Positions 7,608 to 15,725 of a stretch of 64,000 bases of DNA are shown here, in pieces. Origin of the DNA: DYFT01 sp041695085. Its GTDB lineage: Bacteria; Bacteroidota; Ignavibacteria; UBA10030. Position 1 is the stretch's first letter. Each line of letters starts with the position of its first letter. The translations under genes were made by a program, and so were the position numbers. A model generated the notes under the pieces. That model was given only the letters and a program-made list of their open reading frames with translations. It ran no database searches and was not told where the DNA came from. The DNA is taken from assembly GCA_041695085.1 (NCBI GenBank), contig JBGFRO010000009.1, positions 62,001 to 126,000 on the forward strand, written 5' to 3'.

Positions 7608-9983
7608 ATGAAAAACTTGTTCTCTTCTCTTCTCCCTTTGGTTTTCTTTCTTTCACTCCTTCCCGCACAGCAAAAGGGAACCCCCGCGCAACCGACACGC
7701 GGATGGCTGACGGTGGAGACGATTATGCGCGATCCCGTTTGGATGGGAATCTCACCGAGCAATGTGAGCTGGTCCGACGATGGGGAATGGATCTACTTCA
7801 CGTGGAGGCAAAAAGGAGACGAAGCTGATTCGTTATATGTCGTGAGTGCTCGTGGTGGTACACCGAGGCGTGTTTCACTCGAGGAGCGCAAAAAACTCCC
7901 CTCCCCCGGAGGATCGTACACGAAAGACCGGTCCAAAAAAGTGTACATCAAAAGCGGCGATATTTTTCTCTACGATATCAAACGCAAACAGGAGACGCAG
8001 ATAACACATACGGTGGCGGCCGAGTCAAGCCCGCAATTCGTGTTCGATGAATCGAAGATCGTCTTTCAGCGAGATGGAAATTTCTACCTTCGTTCGTTGG
8101 ATCGGAACACAGAAGTGCAGTTGACGAACCTTCAGCGCGGCTCCCGACCGAGCGATCCCTCCAAAACCGAGTTGCAGAAGTTCCTCGAACAACAACAGAT
8201 GGAGCTGTTTGAAGTCTTACGTGACAGAAAGAAGCGGCGCGAAGACCAACGCCGCCTGAACGAAGCATTGGAGATCAAAAAACCCAAACCGTATTACATC
8301 GGACAAAAAACCGCATTCGGTTTTTCACTTTCTCCGGATGAGCGGTATGTCACGTTCATACTCTCCCAATCCGCCTCGGCTGCCAAGAACACCATCGTCC
8401 CAAACTATGTAACGGAGAGCGGCTTCACCGAGGATATCAACGCACGCACCAAAGTGGGCGAACCGCAAACGACGTTCGAATTCTTCGTCTTCAACATCGC
8501 GCTCGATTCCGTCATGCAGATCAAGCCGGACAGAATACCGGGCGTGACACCGGAACCTCCAGCCGGCGATACCACAAAGCGGCGCCCGTCCCCGCGTACT
8601 GTTTCCTACAATGGACCCTACTGGTCAGATGACGGTAAAAACGCCTTTATGCAGGTCTACTCGCAAGACAACAAAGACAGATGGTTGGTATTGCTGGACC
8701 TCGCCAACGCGCAATTTGGACAGCTCCTCGATCGCCAGACCGACACTGCGTGGATTGGCGGACCCGGAATCGGCTTCTTTGGAGGACAGGTTGCCGTAGG
8801 ATGGATGCCCGATCATCAACGCGTTTGGTTTCAATCGGAAGCCGATGGGTGGTCGCATCTGTACACGGTGACGATCGATGGCAAGACGAAAACTCAGCTG
8901 ACAAAAGGGAAGTTTGAGATTTACGGTCCCTCCGTTTCCCGCGAGAAGAAGCGGTGGTATTTCAGCAGCAACGAGGTACATTTCGGTGAGCGGCACTTCT
9001 ATTCGATGCCGCTGGAAGGGGGAGAGCGAACACAAATCACTTCGATGGAGGGGGGCAATTTCGTCACCCTCTCGCCCGACGAAAAACGGTTGGCAATCCT
9101 GTATTCGTATTCCAACAAGAAGCCCGATCTGTATGTGATGGAAAACAAGCCGCGAGCCGCCGCAGTGCAAGTGACGGACTCACATGCAGATGAATTCAAA
9201 TCGTACGACTGGCGTGCGGCGCAGGTTCTGAGATTCCGTGCTCGCGATGGCGCCGAAGTACCTGCACGGCTTTATAAACCGGAGAGACCCAATGGAGCGG
9301 CGGTGATCTTCGTTCACGGTGCAGGGTATCTTCAGAACGCACATAAATGGTGGAGCACGTACTTTCGGGAATATATGTTCCACAATCTTCTTGCCGATAA
9401 AGGCTACACGGTTCTTGACATCGACTATCGCGCAAGCGCGGGATTAGGTCGCGACTGGAGAACGGCGATCTACCGGCATATGGGAGGTAAGGATCTCGAC
9501 GATCATATTGACGGCGCGCGCTGGCTGGTGCAGGAACACGGCATCGACCCGAACCGCATCGGCATCTACGGTGGATCGTACGGCGGCTTCATCACGTTGA
9601 TGGCAATGTTTACAACCCCCGGTGTGTTTGCCGCCGGCGCATCGTTGCGCCCCGTGACCGACTGGGCACATTATAACCATCCCTACACATCGAACATCCT
9701 CAATATTCCACAAGAGGACACGGTAGCGTATCGCCGAAGTTCTCCCATCTATCACGCAGATGGACTTCAAGCCGCGCTCCTCATCTGCCACGGAATGATC
9801 GACGTCAATGTCCATTTCCAAGACGCCGTTCGACTGGTGCAGCGGCTTATTGAGTTGAAGAAAGAAAACTGGGAACTTGCCGTCTATCCACTGGAAGATC
9901 ATGGCTTCATCGAACCGACAAGTTGGATGGATCAATACAAACGGATTTTGAAGCTGTTCAAAACTCATCTTCGTTCAGAGTGA
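7608..9983 (+). CDS. Secreted S9 prolyl oligopeptidase-family serine peptidase
   Basis: The 791-residue protein has a signal peptide (MKNLFSSLLPLVFFLSLLPA) and two parts: an N-terminal WD40-like beta-propeller with repeated W-S-D-D-G and L-S-P-D-E-x motifs (about 40-520), and a C-terminal alpha/beta hydrolase domain. The catalytic triad is readable as Ser657 in YGGSYGGF, Asp732 in GMIDVNVH and His765 in LEDHGF. It resembles dipeptidyl peptidase IV and acylaminoacyl-peptidases, so it probably trims oligopeptides in the periplasm or outside the cell. With the nearby M28 peptidase and amidohydrolase it forms a group of exported hydrolases, although it is transcribed divergently. Confidence 0.9.
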   Translation: MKNLFSSLLPLVFFLSLLPAQQKGTPAQPTRGWLTVETIMRDPVWMGISPSNVSWSDDGEWIYFTWRQKGDEADSLYVVSARGGTPRRVSLEERKKLPSPGGSYTKDRSKKVYIKSGDIFLYDIKRKQETQITHTVAAESSPQFVFDESKIVFQRDGNFYLRSLDRNTEVQLTNLQRGSRPSDPSKTELQKFLEQQQMELFEVLRDRKKRREDQRRLNEALEIKKPKPYYIGQKTAFGFSLSPDERYVTFILSQSASAAKNTIVPNYVTESGFTEDINARTKVGEPQTTFEFFVFNIALDSVMQIKPDRIPGVTPEPPAGDTTKRRPSPRTVSYNGPYWSDDGKNAFMQVYSQDNKDRWLVLLDLANAQFGQLLDRQTDTAWIGGPGIGFFGGQVAVGWMPDHQRVWFQSEADGWSHLYTVTIDGKTKTQLTKGKFEIYGPSVSREKKRWYFSSNEVHFGERHFYSMPLEGGERTQITSMEGGNFVTLSPDEKRLAILYSYSNKKPDLYVMENKPRAAAVQVTDSHADEFKSYDWRAAQVLRFRARDGAEVPARLYKPERPNGAAVIFVHGAGYLQNAHKWWSTYFREYMFHNLLADKGYTVLDIDYRASAGLGRDWRTAIYRHMGGKDLDDHIDGARWLVQEHGIDPNRIGIYGGSYGGFITLMAMFTTPGVFAAGASLRPVTDWAHYNHPYTSNILNIPQEDTVAYRRSSPIYHADGLQAALLICHGMIDVNVHFQDAVRLVQRLIELKKENWELAVYPLEDHGFIEPTSWMDQYKRILKLFKTHLRSE

Positions 9984-10073
9984 ACGATCGCACGATCAAC
10001 GAGGGCGCTACTTGTTGTTCGAGAAATCCGCAAACATTCGAGCTACAAACACACCTCATTGACACTACTAATC

Positions 10074-11288
10074 ATGAAAAAGACTCCTCCACCCTCCCTT
10101 GCCACCCGAGCGATTCACGGAAAGAAGCTCTTCGCTTATCAAGGCCCCCTCACCCCTCCCATCTACCAAACCTCCACGTATCGATTCGCGTCGTCCGATG
10201 ATGCCATCCGTTATGCTCAAGGTGATCCAACGGTGTACGTTTACACCCGCTATCATAATCCGACCGTCCAGGATGTGGAAGAAAAGATCGCTTTCATGGA
10301 AGGGGGAGAAGCAGCTGTTCTGTTCGCTTCTGGTATGGCTGCGATTTCCACCGCTCTGCTCTCTCTTACAAAGTCGGGGGATGAGATCATCAGCACGCCG
10401 GGGCTTTATGGGGGAACGTATCGTTGGTTTCGCGATGAGCTGCCGAAGCAGCACATCACCGTCCGGTACATCGACCCCAATCGACCCGAACAGATCGAGT
10501 CGTTTACCACCCCCGCCACGTCGCTGGTCTATCTTGAAACCCCTACGAATCCAACACTCGATCTTGTCGATATCCGCGCCGTGATGCGTCATACGCGACG
10601 AGCTGAGAAAAAGATCCGTCGCAAACTGCCGGTCGTCATCGATAACACGTTTGCCTCCATTGTCAATCAAGATCCGTTTGCGTTCGGTGTGGATCTGATC
10701 GTGGAGAGCGCCACGAAGTATCTGGGGGGACACAGCGATATGATGTCGGGCGTTGTGATAGGACCTTCCGAGCACATCAAACGCATCCGTCAGCTGGCGA
10801 AATATCTTGGTGGATGCGCCGATCCGTTTGCTGCGTTTTTGTTGGGGAGAAGTTTGAAGACGTTCGAATTGCGCCTGCGTCGTCAAAATGAAAACGCGTT
10901 AGCACTTGCAACAGCACTGAGTCGGCACAAAAAAGTGAACCGGGTCATTTATCCCGGACTCCGCTCACACCCGAAACATGCACTTGCGAAGAGGCAGATG
11001 ACCGGTTTCGGCGGCATGGTAACGATTGAGGTGAAACCGGTCAAAACGAAGAGGCCCATTGATGCCGCCGTTACCGTCTGCGACCACCTGAAAGTCGCAG
11101 TGAATGCGATGTCCCTCGGAGGCGTCGAGTCTCTCGTCAGCATTCCCGTCTATTCCTCTCACATCTTCATGTCCGACGACGAGCTCCAACGTCACGGTGT
11201 AACAAAAGGAATGATCCGAATCTCCGTCGGCGTGGAGGGAATCGATGATTTGATTGCGGATTTTGAACAGGCGCTCGAGTTTGCGTAG
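10074..11288 (+). CDS. Cys/Met metabolism PLP-dependent enzyme (cystathionine gamma-synthase / methionine gamma-lyase type)
   Basis: This 404-residue enzyme belongs to the fold-type I Cys/Met metabolism family. The N-terminus TRAIHG and PPIYQTSTYRF, the phosphate-binding segment FASGMAAIS, the cofactor Asp in VVIDNTFAS and the PLP lysine Lys215 in SATKYLGGHSD are all present, as is the C-terminal substrate-binding segment SLGGVESLVSIP. These enzymes perform gamma-replacement or gamma/beta-elimination on homoserine esters, cystathionine or methionine; the sequence alone does not settle which. I chose ATG 10074 because MKKTPPPS is a typical short N-terminus; an in-frame start 15 bases upstream also exists. 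It lies 90 bases after the S9 peptidase gene. Confidence 0.88.
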   Translation: MKKTPPPSLATRAIHGKKLFAYQGPLTPPIYQTSTYRFASSDDAIRYAQGDPTVYVYTRYHNPTVQDVEEKIAFMEGGEAAVLFASGMAAISTALLSLTKSGDEIISTPGLYGGTYRWFRDELPKQHITVRYIDPNRPEQIESFTTPATSLVYLETPTNPTLDLVDIRAVMRHTRRAEKKIRRKLPVVIDNTFASIVNQDPFAFGVDLIVESATKYLGGHSDMMSGVVIGPSEHIKRIRQLAKYLGGCADPFAAFLLGRSLKTFELRLRRQNENALALATALSRHKKVNRVIYPGLRSHPKHALAKRQMTGFGGMVTIEVKPVKTKRPIDAAVTVCDHLKVAVNAMSLGGVESLVSIPVYSSHIFMSDDELQRHGVTKGMIRISVGVEGIDDLIADFEQALEFA

Positions 11289-11354
11289 GCGCGAAGACAA
11301 GAACAAAAACGAAGCGAGGGTTCGGAAGGTCACACATTCTGCACTACAACGCAA

Positions 11355-11382
11355 GTCTGCCAACTGTAATCTGCAATCTGCA
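11355..11382. repeat. Tandem CTGCAA-type heptamer repeat
   Basis: The stretch contains three spaced copies of a CTGC-A-A-T-like unit (TCTGCCAACTG, TAATCTGC, AATCTGC). Near-identical blocks occur at 52335-52370 (reverse orientation) and 52922-52950 around the four-helix-bundle gene, so this is a dispersed repeat in this genome rather than local low complexity. Confidence 0.55.
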
Positions 11383-11438
11383 CGCTCAACATGTCTCCCT
11401 ACTCACATACTTCCTACTTCCATACTACCTAATCAACC

Positions 11439-11813
11439 ATGTCCCGCACCTTCTTTATCGCAGGAGCTATCAGCGGCTTCTTCGCAGTTGCCGCCGGCGC
11501 ATTCGGGGCCCACGAATTGAAAAACGTGCTCAGTCCCGAGATGTTCGAAGTCTTTGAGACCGCAGTACAATATCAGTTCTATCACACGTTTGCGCTGCTT
11601 ATGACCGCGATGGCTCTCGACAAATACGAGCACGCGTATTTTTCCCGCGCCGGTTGGTTCTTCCTTGCCGGCATCGTTCTCTTCTCCGGAAGCCTATACG
11701 TTCTGACGTTGACCGGACTTCGTTGGATGGGGGCGATCACGCCGCTTGGCGGTGTATCATTGCTCACCGGATGGTGGTTGTTGGGCCGGGCTTTCTGGAG
11801 CGTCGTGCAGTAA
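11439..11813 (+). CDS. DUF423 family small membrane protein
   Basis: The 124-residue protein has four membrane segments (about 5-22, 44-60, 69-86 and 95-118). The N-terminal AAGAFGAHELKN and the second-segment YQFYHTFALL are hallmark stretches of the DUF423/YgdD family of inner-membrane proteins, whose function is not established. Length is normal for the family. The TAA stop shares a base with the left end of a small inverted-repeat element that begins at 11819, so the element landed immediately behind this gene without damaging it. Confidence 0.85.
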   Translation: MSRTFFIAGAISGFFAVAAGAFGAHELKNVLSPEMFEVFETAVQYQFYHTFALLMTAMALDKYEHAYFSRAGWFFLAGIVLFSGSLYVLTLTGLRWMGAITPLGGVSLLTGWWLLGRAFWSVVQ

Positions 11814-11873
11814 TCGACCTCAAATCCGATTTAGAGAGTCGTTACAACTGAAGTGGAGCAAGCGGGAGGAGGT

Positions 11874-12018
11874 CGAAATCACGGCACGCGGGCTGAAAAG
11901 CGATGGCGTGCGTTCAATTCTTGGCGCACTCCCGTGTCACGTCTATGACCTTCTTCCGCAGATGCGCCAAGAATTGTGGGTGGTGTGGAGGAAGAGCCAT
12001 CGCGTGCGTTTGATTTCG
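11874..12018. repeat. CGAAATC-bounded inverted repeat inside the nested insertion
   Basis: CGAAATC at 11874 and GATTTCGG at 12011-12018 form outer arms. Inside them, a second imperfect inverted repeat pairs GCGATGGCGTGCG with CATCGCGTGCG regions and ATTCTTGGCGCA with TGCGCCAAGAAT. The same CCGAAATC...CGCACG signature bounds two units at 22864-23013, so this belongs to a dispersed structured repeat family. Confidence 0.5.
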
Positions 12019-12034
12019 GCACGTTTTCTTTTGT

Positions 12035-12100
12035 GAGGCTATGCAAAATGGAGGGCGAGAAGCCTTCTCGCCCACATTATTGAACTTTTTGCATAGCCTC
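12035..12100. repeat. Nested hairpin repeat, copy 1
   Basis: Outer arms GAGGCTATGCAAAA (12035-12048) and TTTTGCATAGCCTC (12087-12100) are perfectly complementary. Within them GGGCGAGAAG and CTTCTCGCCC (12053-12073) form a second stem with a one-base centre. A related copy in opposite orientation lies at 19395-19510 with three compensatory changes in the outer stem, which argues that the folded form is conserved. Confidence 0.7.
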
Positions 12101-12324
12101 GAGCGGATTCTCGCGTTGCGGGTCATGACGTTCACCTCTGCGGTGAAGAAGAGTGTGTCCATTTCGAACGGATGTAGTTCTGCGAACCTCCGACAGAACA
12201 CGCCTCTATGTCGGAATCAAGGATCGACCGCTGTCTTGATTTTGAGTCCGATATCCCTAACTTAGTGCCGACACATCGTTTGCAGCACGACCACCGTTTG
12301 CACGCTTAGCCTTCTTTTCAAGAT

Positions 12325-13827
12325 ATGACACAAATGAATGCAGCGGAGCACATCGTCGCAGGCTCTCGGGAGGCGTATTTCGACCGTTTCCGGCGTCGGA
12401 TCGTCGGGATCGATACGCGTTTCAGCACACCCTATGGTGAACAGCCCCTCGTCTATGCGGACTGGACGGCGAGCGGCCGCTTGTACGGACCGATCGAGCG
12501 CAAGCTGCTTGAATCGTTCGGACCGTTTGTTGGCAACACGCATTCCGAATCGAGCATCACCGGTTCGATGATGACGCATGCGTATCACCTTGCTCATCAG
12601 ATCATCAAGAAACACGTGCACGCGGGACCGAACGACGCGCTGCTCTTTGTCGGCTTCGGCATGACAGCTGCGATGAACAAGCTTCAGCGCATCCTCGGAC
12701 TCAAATGTCCGGAACAGTGGAAAGACCACCTCCACATTCCGGAACAGCTTCGCCCCGTCGTCTTCGTTACCCACATGGAGCATCACTCCAACCAAACAAC
12801 ATGGTACGAAACAATCTGCGACGTCGAGGTGATCAAGCCGACGGAGGAGGGATTGGTCGATCTTGCCGATCTGCGCGAGCTCTTACACCGCTACCGTGAC
12901 CGAAAGACGAAGATCGGGTCGTTCACCGCCTGCTCAAACGTGACCGGTATCCGAACGCCGTACCGTGAGCTCGCACGCTTGATGCATGAACATGGAGGGG
13001 TTTGTTTCGTCGATTTCGCTGCCTCTGCACCGTATGACGCGATCGATATGCATCCTGCAGATCCGATGGAGCGGTTGGATGCGATCGTCTTCTCGCCGCA
13101 TAAGTTTTTAGGGGGACCCGGAACGTCCGGTGTCCTCATTTTCAATTCCGATCTGTATCATCTCGAGTCGCCCGACCAGCCAGGGGGCGGAACGGTGCTT
13201 TGGACGAATCCGTGGGGCGAGTATCGGTATATTCCCGATATCGAAGTGCGGGAGGACGGCGGGACGCCCGGTTTTCTCCAGGCCATCAAGGCAGCGCTTG
13301 CAATTGAGTTGAAAGAAGAGATGGGATGGGAGGCGATGCATGATCGAGAGCAAGAGCTTGTAAGAAAATCCTTCGCAGAGTTGCGCCGCATCCCTCATCT
13401 GACCCTTCTGGCCGATGCACATGAAGAACGGTTAGGGATGCTTTCGTTCTACTTCGACAACATTCACTACAATCTTGTTGTCAAGCTTTTGAACGACCGG
13501 TTCGGGATTCAATCGCGCGGAGGCTGTTCGTGCGCGGGTACATACGGTCATTACTTGCTTCATGTCGATCGCTATCAATCCAAGCGAATCACCGATAAGA
13601 TCGATGAAGGAGATCTCTCGTCGAAACCCGGTTGGGTACGCCTCTCCATCCATCCGACGACAACGAACGGGGAGGTGGAGTACATCGTCAACGCATTGCG
13701 AGAGATCCAGAAGCATGCTTCGGAGTGGGAGAGAGACTACACGTACGATTCGCACGCGAACGAATACCGCTTACGAACCAACGGCACAGACTTTCAGCGG
13801 GAGGTCGAGGGGTGGTTCAGGTTGTGA
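12325..13827 (+). CDS. Class V aminotransferase-fold PLP enzyme (cysteine desulfurase-like)
   Basis: The 500-residue protein has the class V fold. It has the motif VFVTHMEHHSNQTTW (substrate-side histidines), the cofactor-binding Asp-Phe-Ala in CFVDFAASAPYD, and the PLP lysine Lys260 in FSPHKFLGGPG. A cysteine-rich loop RGGCSCAGTYGHYL (about 395) resembles the mobile loop of SufS/CsdA-type desulfurases but has two cysteines. At 500 residues it is longer than classic desulfurases (about 400). Sulfur transfer from cysteine is plausible but unproven, and another class V reaction is possible. The stop overlaps the GTG of the next short gene by four bases. ATG 12334 is an alternative start. Confidence 0.78.
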   Translation: MTQMNAAEHIVAGSREAYFDRFRRRIVGIDTRFSTPYGEQPLVYADWTASGRLYGPIERKLLESFGPFVGNTHSESSITGSMMTHAYHLAHQIIKKHVHAGPNDALLFVGFGMTAAMNKLQRILGLKCPEQWKDHLHIPEQLRPVVFVTHMEHHSNQTTWYETICDVEVIKPTEEGLVDLADLRELLHRYRDRKTKIGSFTACSNVTGIRTPYRELARLMHEHGGVCFVDFAASAPYDAIDMHPADPMERLDAIVFSPHKFLGGPGTSGVLIFNSDLYHLESPDQPGGGTVLWTNPWGEYRYIPDIEVREDGGTPGFLQAIKAALAIELKEEMGWEAMHDREQELVRKSFAELRRIPHLTLLADAHEERLGMLSFYFDNIHYNLVVKLLNDRFGIQSRGGCSCAGTYGHYLLHVDRYQSKRITDKIDEGDLSSKPGWVRLSIHPTTTNGEVEYIVNALREIQKHASEWERDYTYDSHANEYRLRTNGTDFQREVEGWFRL

Positions 13828-14270
13828 GCGGTACATTGTTATCCCGAATCTCCGTTGTTGTGTCGTTTTCTCTCTTTCTCTTCCTCCTCGGATCCCCTCC
13901 ACTTCAGGCACAAGAAGAGACGGCCTGGTTTTCCTTCCAACGTTTGTCGATTTCAGCATTCTCGACGTACCACTTCCGGCCGTGGAGCTTCTACAACAAT
14001 TCACTCGACTTGGTGGAAGAAGTCGTCCGGCATGATCCTTATGATGGGAATCCCTCAGGATCGTTTGAACGAATCATCGGAGATGTCAGCCCAGGACTCT
14101 CGATTTCGTATCAAATTCTGGAAGATCTGGAGCTGGGCGCGTTCGGCCTTTATACCTCGATCGAAAGTTCCGTACGACTCGACCACGATTTCAACCTCAC
14201 GATCCGTCGCCAAACCGCGCAGGACATTTCTTTGCGCGTGGTCGAAGCCGGTTTCGTTTTCATGGGTTGA
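13824..14270 (+). CDS. Short exported protein, possibly a truncated outer-membrane barrel
   Basis: A GTG codon overlaps the stop of the PLP enzyme (GTGA). From it, 148 residues read with a convincing signal peptide: a hydrophobic stretch of Val, Ser, Phe and Leu ending at PPLQAQEE, cleavage about residue 27. The mature part alternates hydrophobic and polar residues (LSISYQILEDLELGAFGLY), as in beta-barrel strands, and stops abruptly after FVFMG. It reads like the start of an outer-membrane barrel cut short, but a genuinely small protein is possible. I recognise no family. About 335 bases with no gene follow. Confidence 0.4.
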   Translation: MSGTLLSRISVVVSFSLFLFLLGSPPLQAQEETAWFSFQRLSISAFSTYHFRPWSFYNNSLDLVEEVVRHDPYDGNPSGSFERIIGDVSPGLSISYQILEDLELGAFGLYTSIESSVRLDHDFNLTIRRQTAQDISLRVVEAGFVFMG

Positions 14271-14606
14271 GCGTGACGATCTGGATCACGGAAAACTCGT
14301 CCTCGCACCAACTTCCCTCTCTCCCCCACCCCCCATCAATGCCAAAGATGCGAAGCCATGCACGCATGAGCTAAACCGATTTTATTGTATATTAGGCCGG
14401 CTCAGATGTGAGAACAATCGCCAGCATCAAGAGAACGTTAATTCAATGTCAAACTTGTTCCGGCAGACCGACCTTGTTTGGCGAACTGTTCGGCTTCGAC
14501 TAAGTGAAGATCGCGAACAAGGAACCGGGCTTGCCCGCCCAACCGCGGCTCCGCCACTGCCGAACACAAGCTGCCTTTACCCAAACCGTTATTGAACTGG
14601 ATATCC
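14271..14606. other. Intergenic region upstream of the TerC gene
   Basis: No credible gene, RNA fold or repeat is visible in these roughly 335 bases. I looked for the manganese-sensing yybP-ykoY riboswitch that often precedes TerC-family genes and did not find its conserved core. A TATATT hexamer near 14390 could belong to a promoter, but no good -35 partner is evident. Confidence 0.4.
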
Positions 14607-15683
14607 ATGGATCCCCTCTTCTTCCCCTTTGCCGAGTACTGGTGGTTCTATGCCGCCTTCACCGGATTCGTCCTGTTTCTCCTGGCGCTCGATCTCGGCA
14701 TCTTTCACCGAACAGCGCATGTTGTCTCATTTCGCGAAGCCGCCGCATGGAGCGTGGTGTGGGTTGTACTCGCTCTCGCTTTCAATTATGGGCTCTATCA
14801 ATACGCTCTCTGGAAATTTCCGCTGGACGAACGACTCACTGTCCTACCGGGATTTGATCCGCAGCGCGCGGCGGAGCAGGTGGGACTTGAGTTTCTCACC
14901 GGCTACATCGTCGAGAAGGCTCTGTCGGTCGACAACATCTTTGTCTTCGTTGTTGTCTTTACATACTTCTCCGTTCCCGCGATGTATCAACATCGCATTC
15001 TGTTTTATGGTATCATCGGTGCGCTCATCTTCCGAGCTATCTTCATCGCCCTCGGCGCAGTGCTGCTCCAGTACCAGTGGGTGGTGATCATCTTCGGTCT
15101 CTTCCTCATCGCTACTGGCATCAAGATGTTCTTCGCCCCATCCAAAGGGGTGCAGCCCGACAAGAATCCGATCATCCGTCTGTTCAAGAAGTTCGTACCG
15201 GTTACCCACGACCTTCATGGCCAACGTTTCTTTGTAAAGCTCGATGGCGCAATCGCTGCGACGCCGCTGTTCATCACCTTGCTGTTTGTTGAACTGACCG
15301 ACATTATTTTCGCGGTCGATTCGGTACCCGCGATCTTTGCACTGACGCGTGAACCGCTGATCGTCTTCACGAGCAATGTGTTTGCAATTCTGGGATTGCG
15401 AGCAATGTACTTCCTTCTTGCCGGCGCAGTGGATAAGTTCCACCTGCTCCGATTCGGTCTGGCGGTCGTGTTGGTCTTTGTCGGATTGAAGATGGTGTGG
15501 CTAAACGATCTGTATGGGGGGAAGTTTCCGATCGATGTCTCGCTCGGCATCATCAGCTCCGTCATCGCGGCGTCGGTTCTTTTTTCGCTTCTCTTTCCGC
15601 GACGCGAGGTCACACACGCCGTGGACTCCCCACCGCACGTGAGGGACCGGGAAGAGGTAGATGTGCAGGAGAAAGAACGGTAA
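14607..15683 (+). CDS. TerC/Alx-family integral membrane protein
   Basis: The 358-residue protein has about eight to nine membrane segments. It carries the two family motifs GYIVEKALSVDNIFVF (about 95) and VELTDIIFAVDSVPAI (about 230), whose acidic residues inside the membrane are typical of TerC/Alx proteins, linked in other bacteria to manganese export, metal loading of exported enzymes or tellurite resistance. A hydrophilic tail ends in Glu/Arg-rich sequence. ATG 14607 is used because the reading frame opens five codons earlier with TTG and no better signal. The convergent TonB-receptor gene ends 43 bases downstream; no clear terminator separates them. Confidence 0.88.
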   Translation: MDPLFFPFAEYWWFYAAFTGFVLFLLALDLGIFHRTAHVVSFREAAAWSVVWVVLALAFNYGLYQYALWKFPLDERLTVLPGFDPQRAAEQVGLEFLTGYIVEKALSVDNIFVFVVVFTYFSVPAMYQHRILFYGIIGALIFRAIFIALGAVLLQYQWVVIIFGLFLIATGIKMFFAPSKGVQPDKNPIIRLFKKFVPVTHDLHGQRFFVKLDGAIAATPLFITLLFVELTDIIFAVDSVPAIFALTREPLIVFTSNVFAILGLRAMYFLLAGAVDKFHLLRFGLAVVLVFVGLKMVWLNDLYGGKFPIDVSLGIISSVIAASVLFSLLFPRREVTHAVDSPPHVRDREEVDVQEKER

Positions 15684-15725
15684 GCATTTATCCAGCGTCA
15701 AGTGTTGGAGTTTCTCCGGTGGATC

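Larger units (their letters stand above)
11819..12222. mobile_element. Inverted-repeat element copy 1 (MITE-like), with a nested insertion
   Basis: Left end CTCAAATCCGATTTAGAG and right end (reverse complement CTTGATTCCGACATAGAG) agree at 13 of 18 positions, forming imperfect terminal inverted repeats. The element is flanked by a direct duplication ATCGAC (11813-11818 and 12223-12228). Both outer portions (11819 to about 11870 and about 12101 to 12222) match the uninterrupted copy at 61660-61825 in reverse orientation. The middle (about 11871-12100) is absent from that copy and looks like a second insertion. There is no transposase, so movement would need one encoded elsewhere. Confidence 0.7.

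Noticed and set aside
13855..14595. A 246-codon frame overlapping the short exported protein
   Set aside because: It lacks domain features and its peptide is rich in Ser, Arg and Pro as expected of an out-of-frame reading.
14271..14606. Possible yybP-ykoY (manganese) riboswitch upstream of the TerC gene
   Set aside because: The conserved core of that riboswitch is not present in the region, and the hairpins I could draw were weak.
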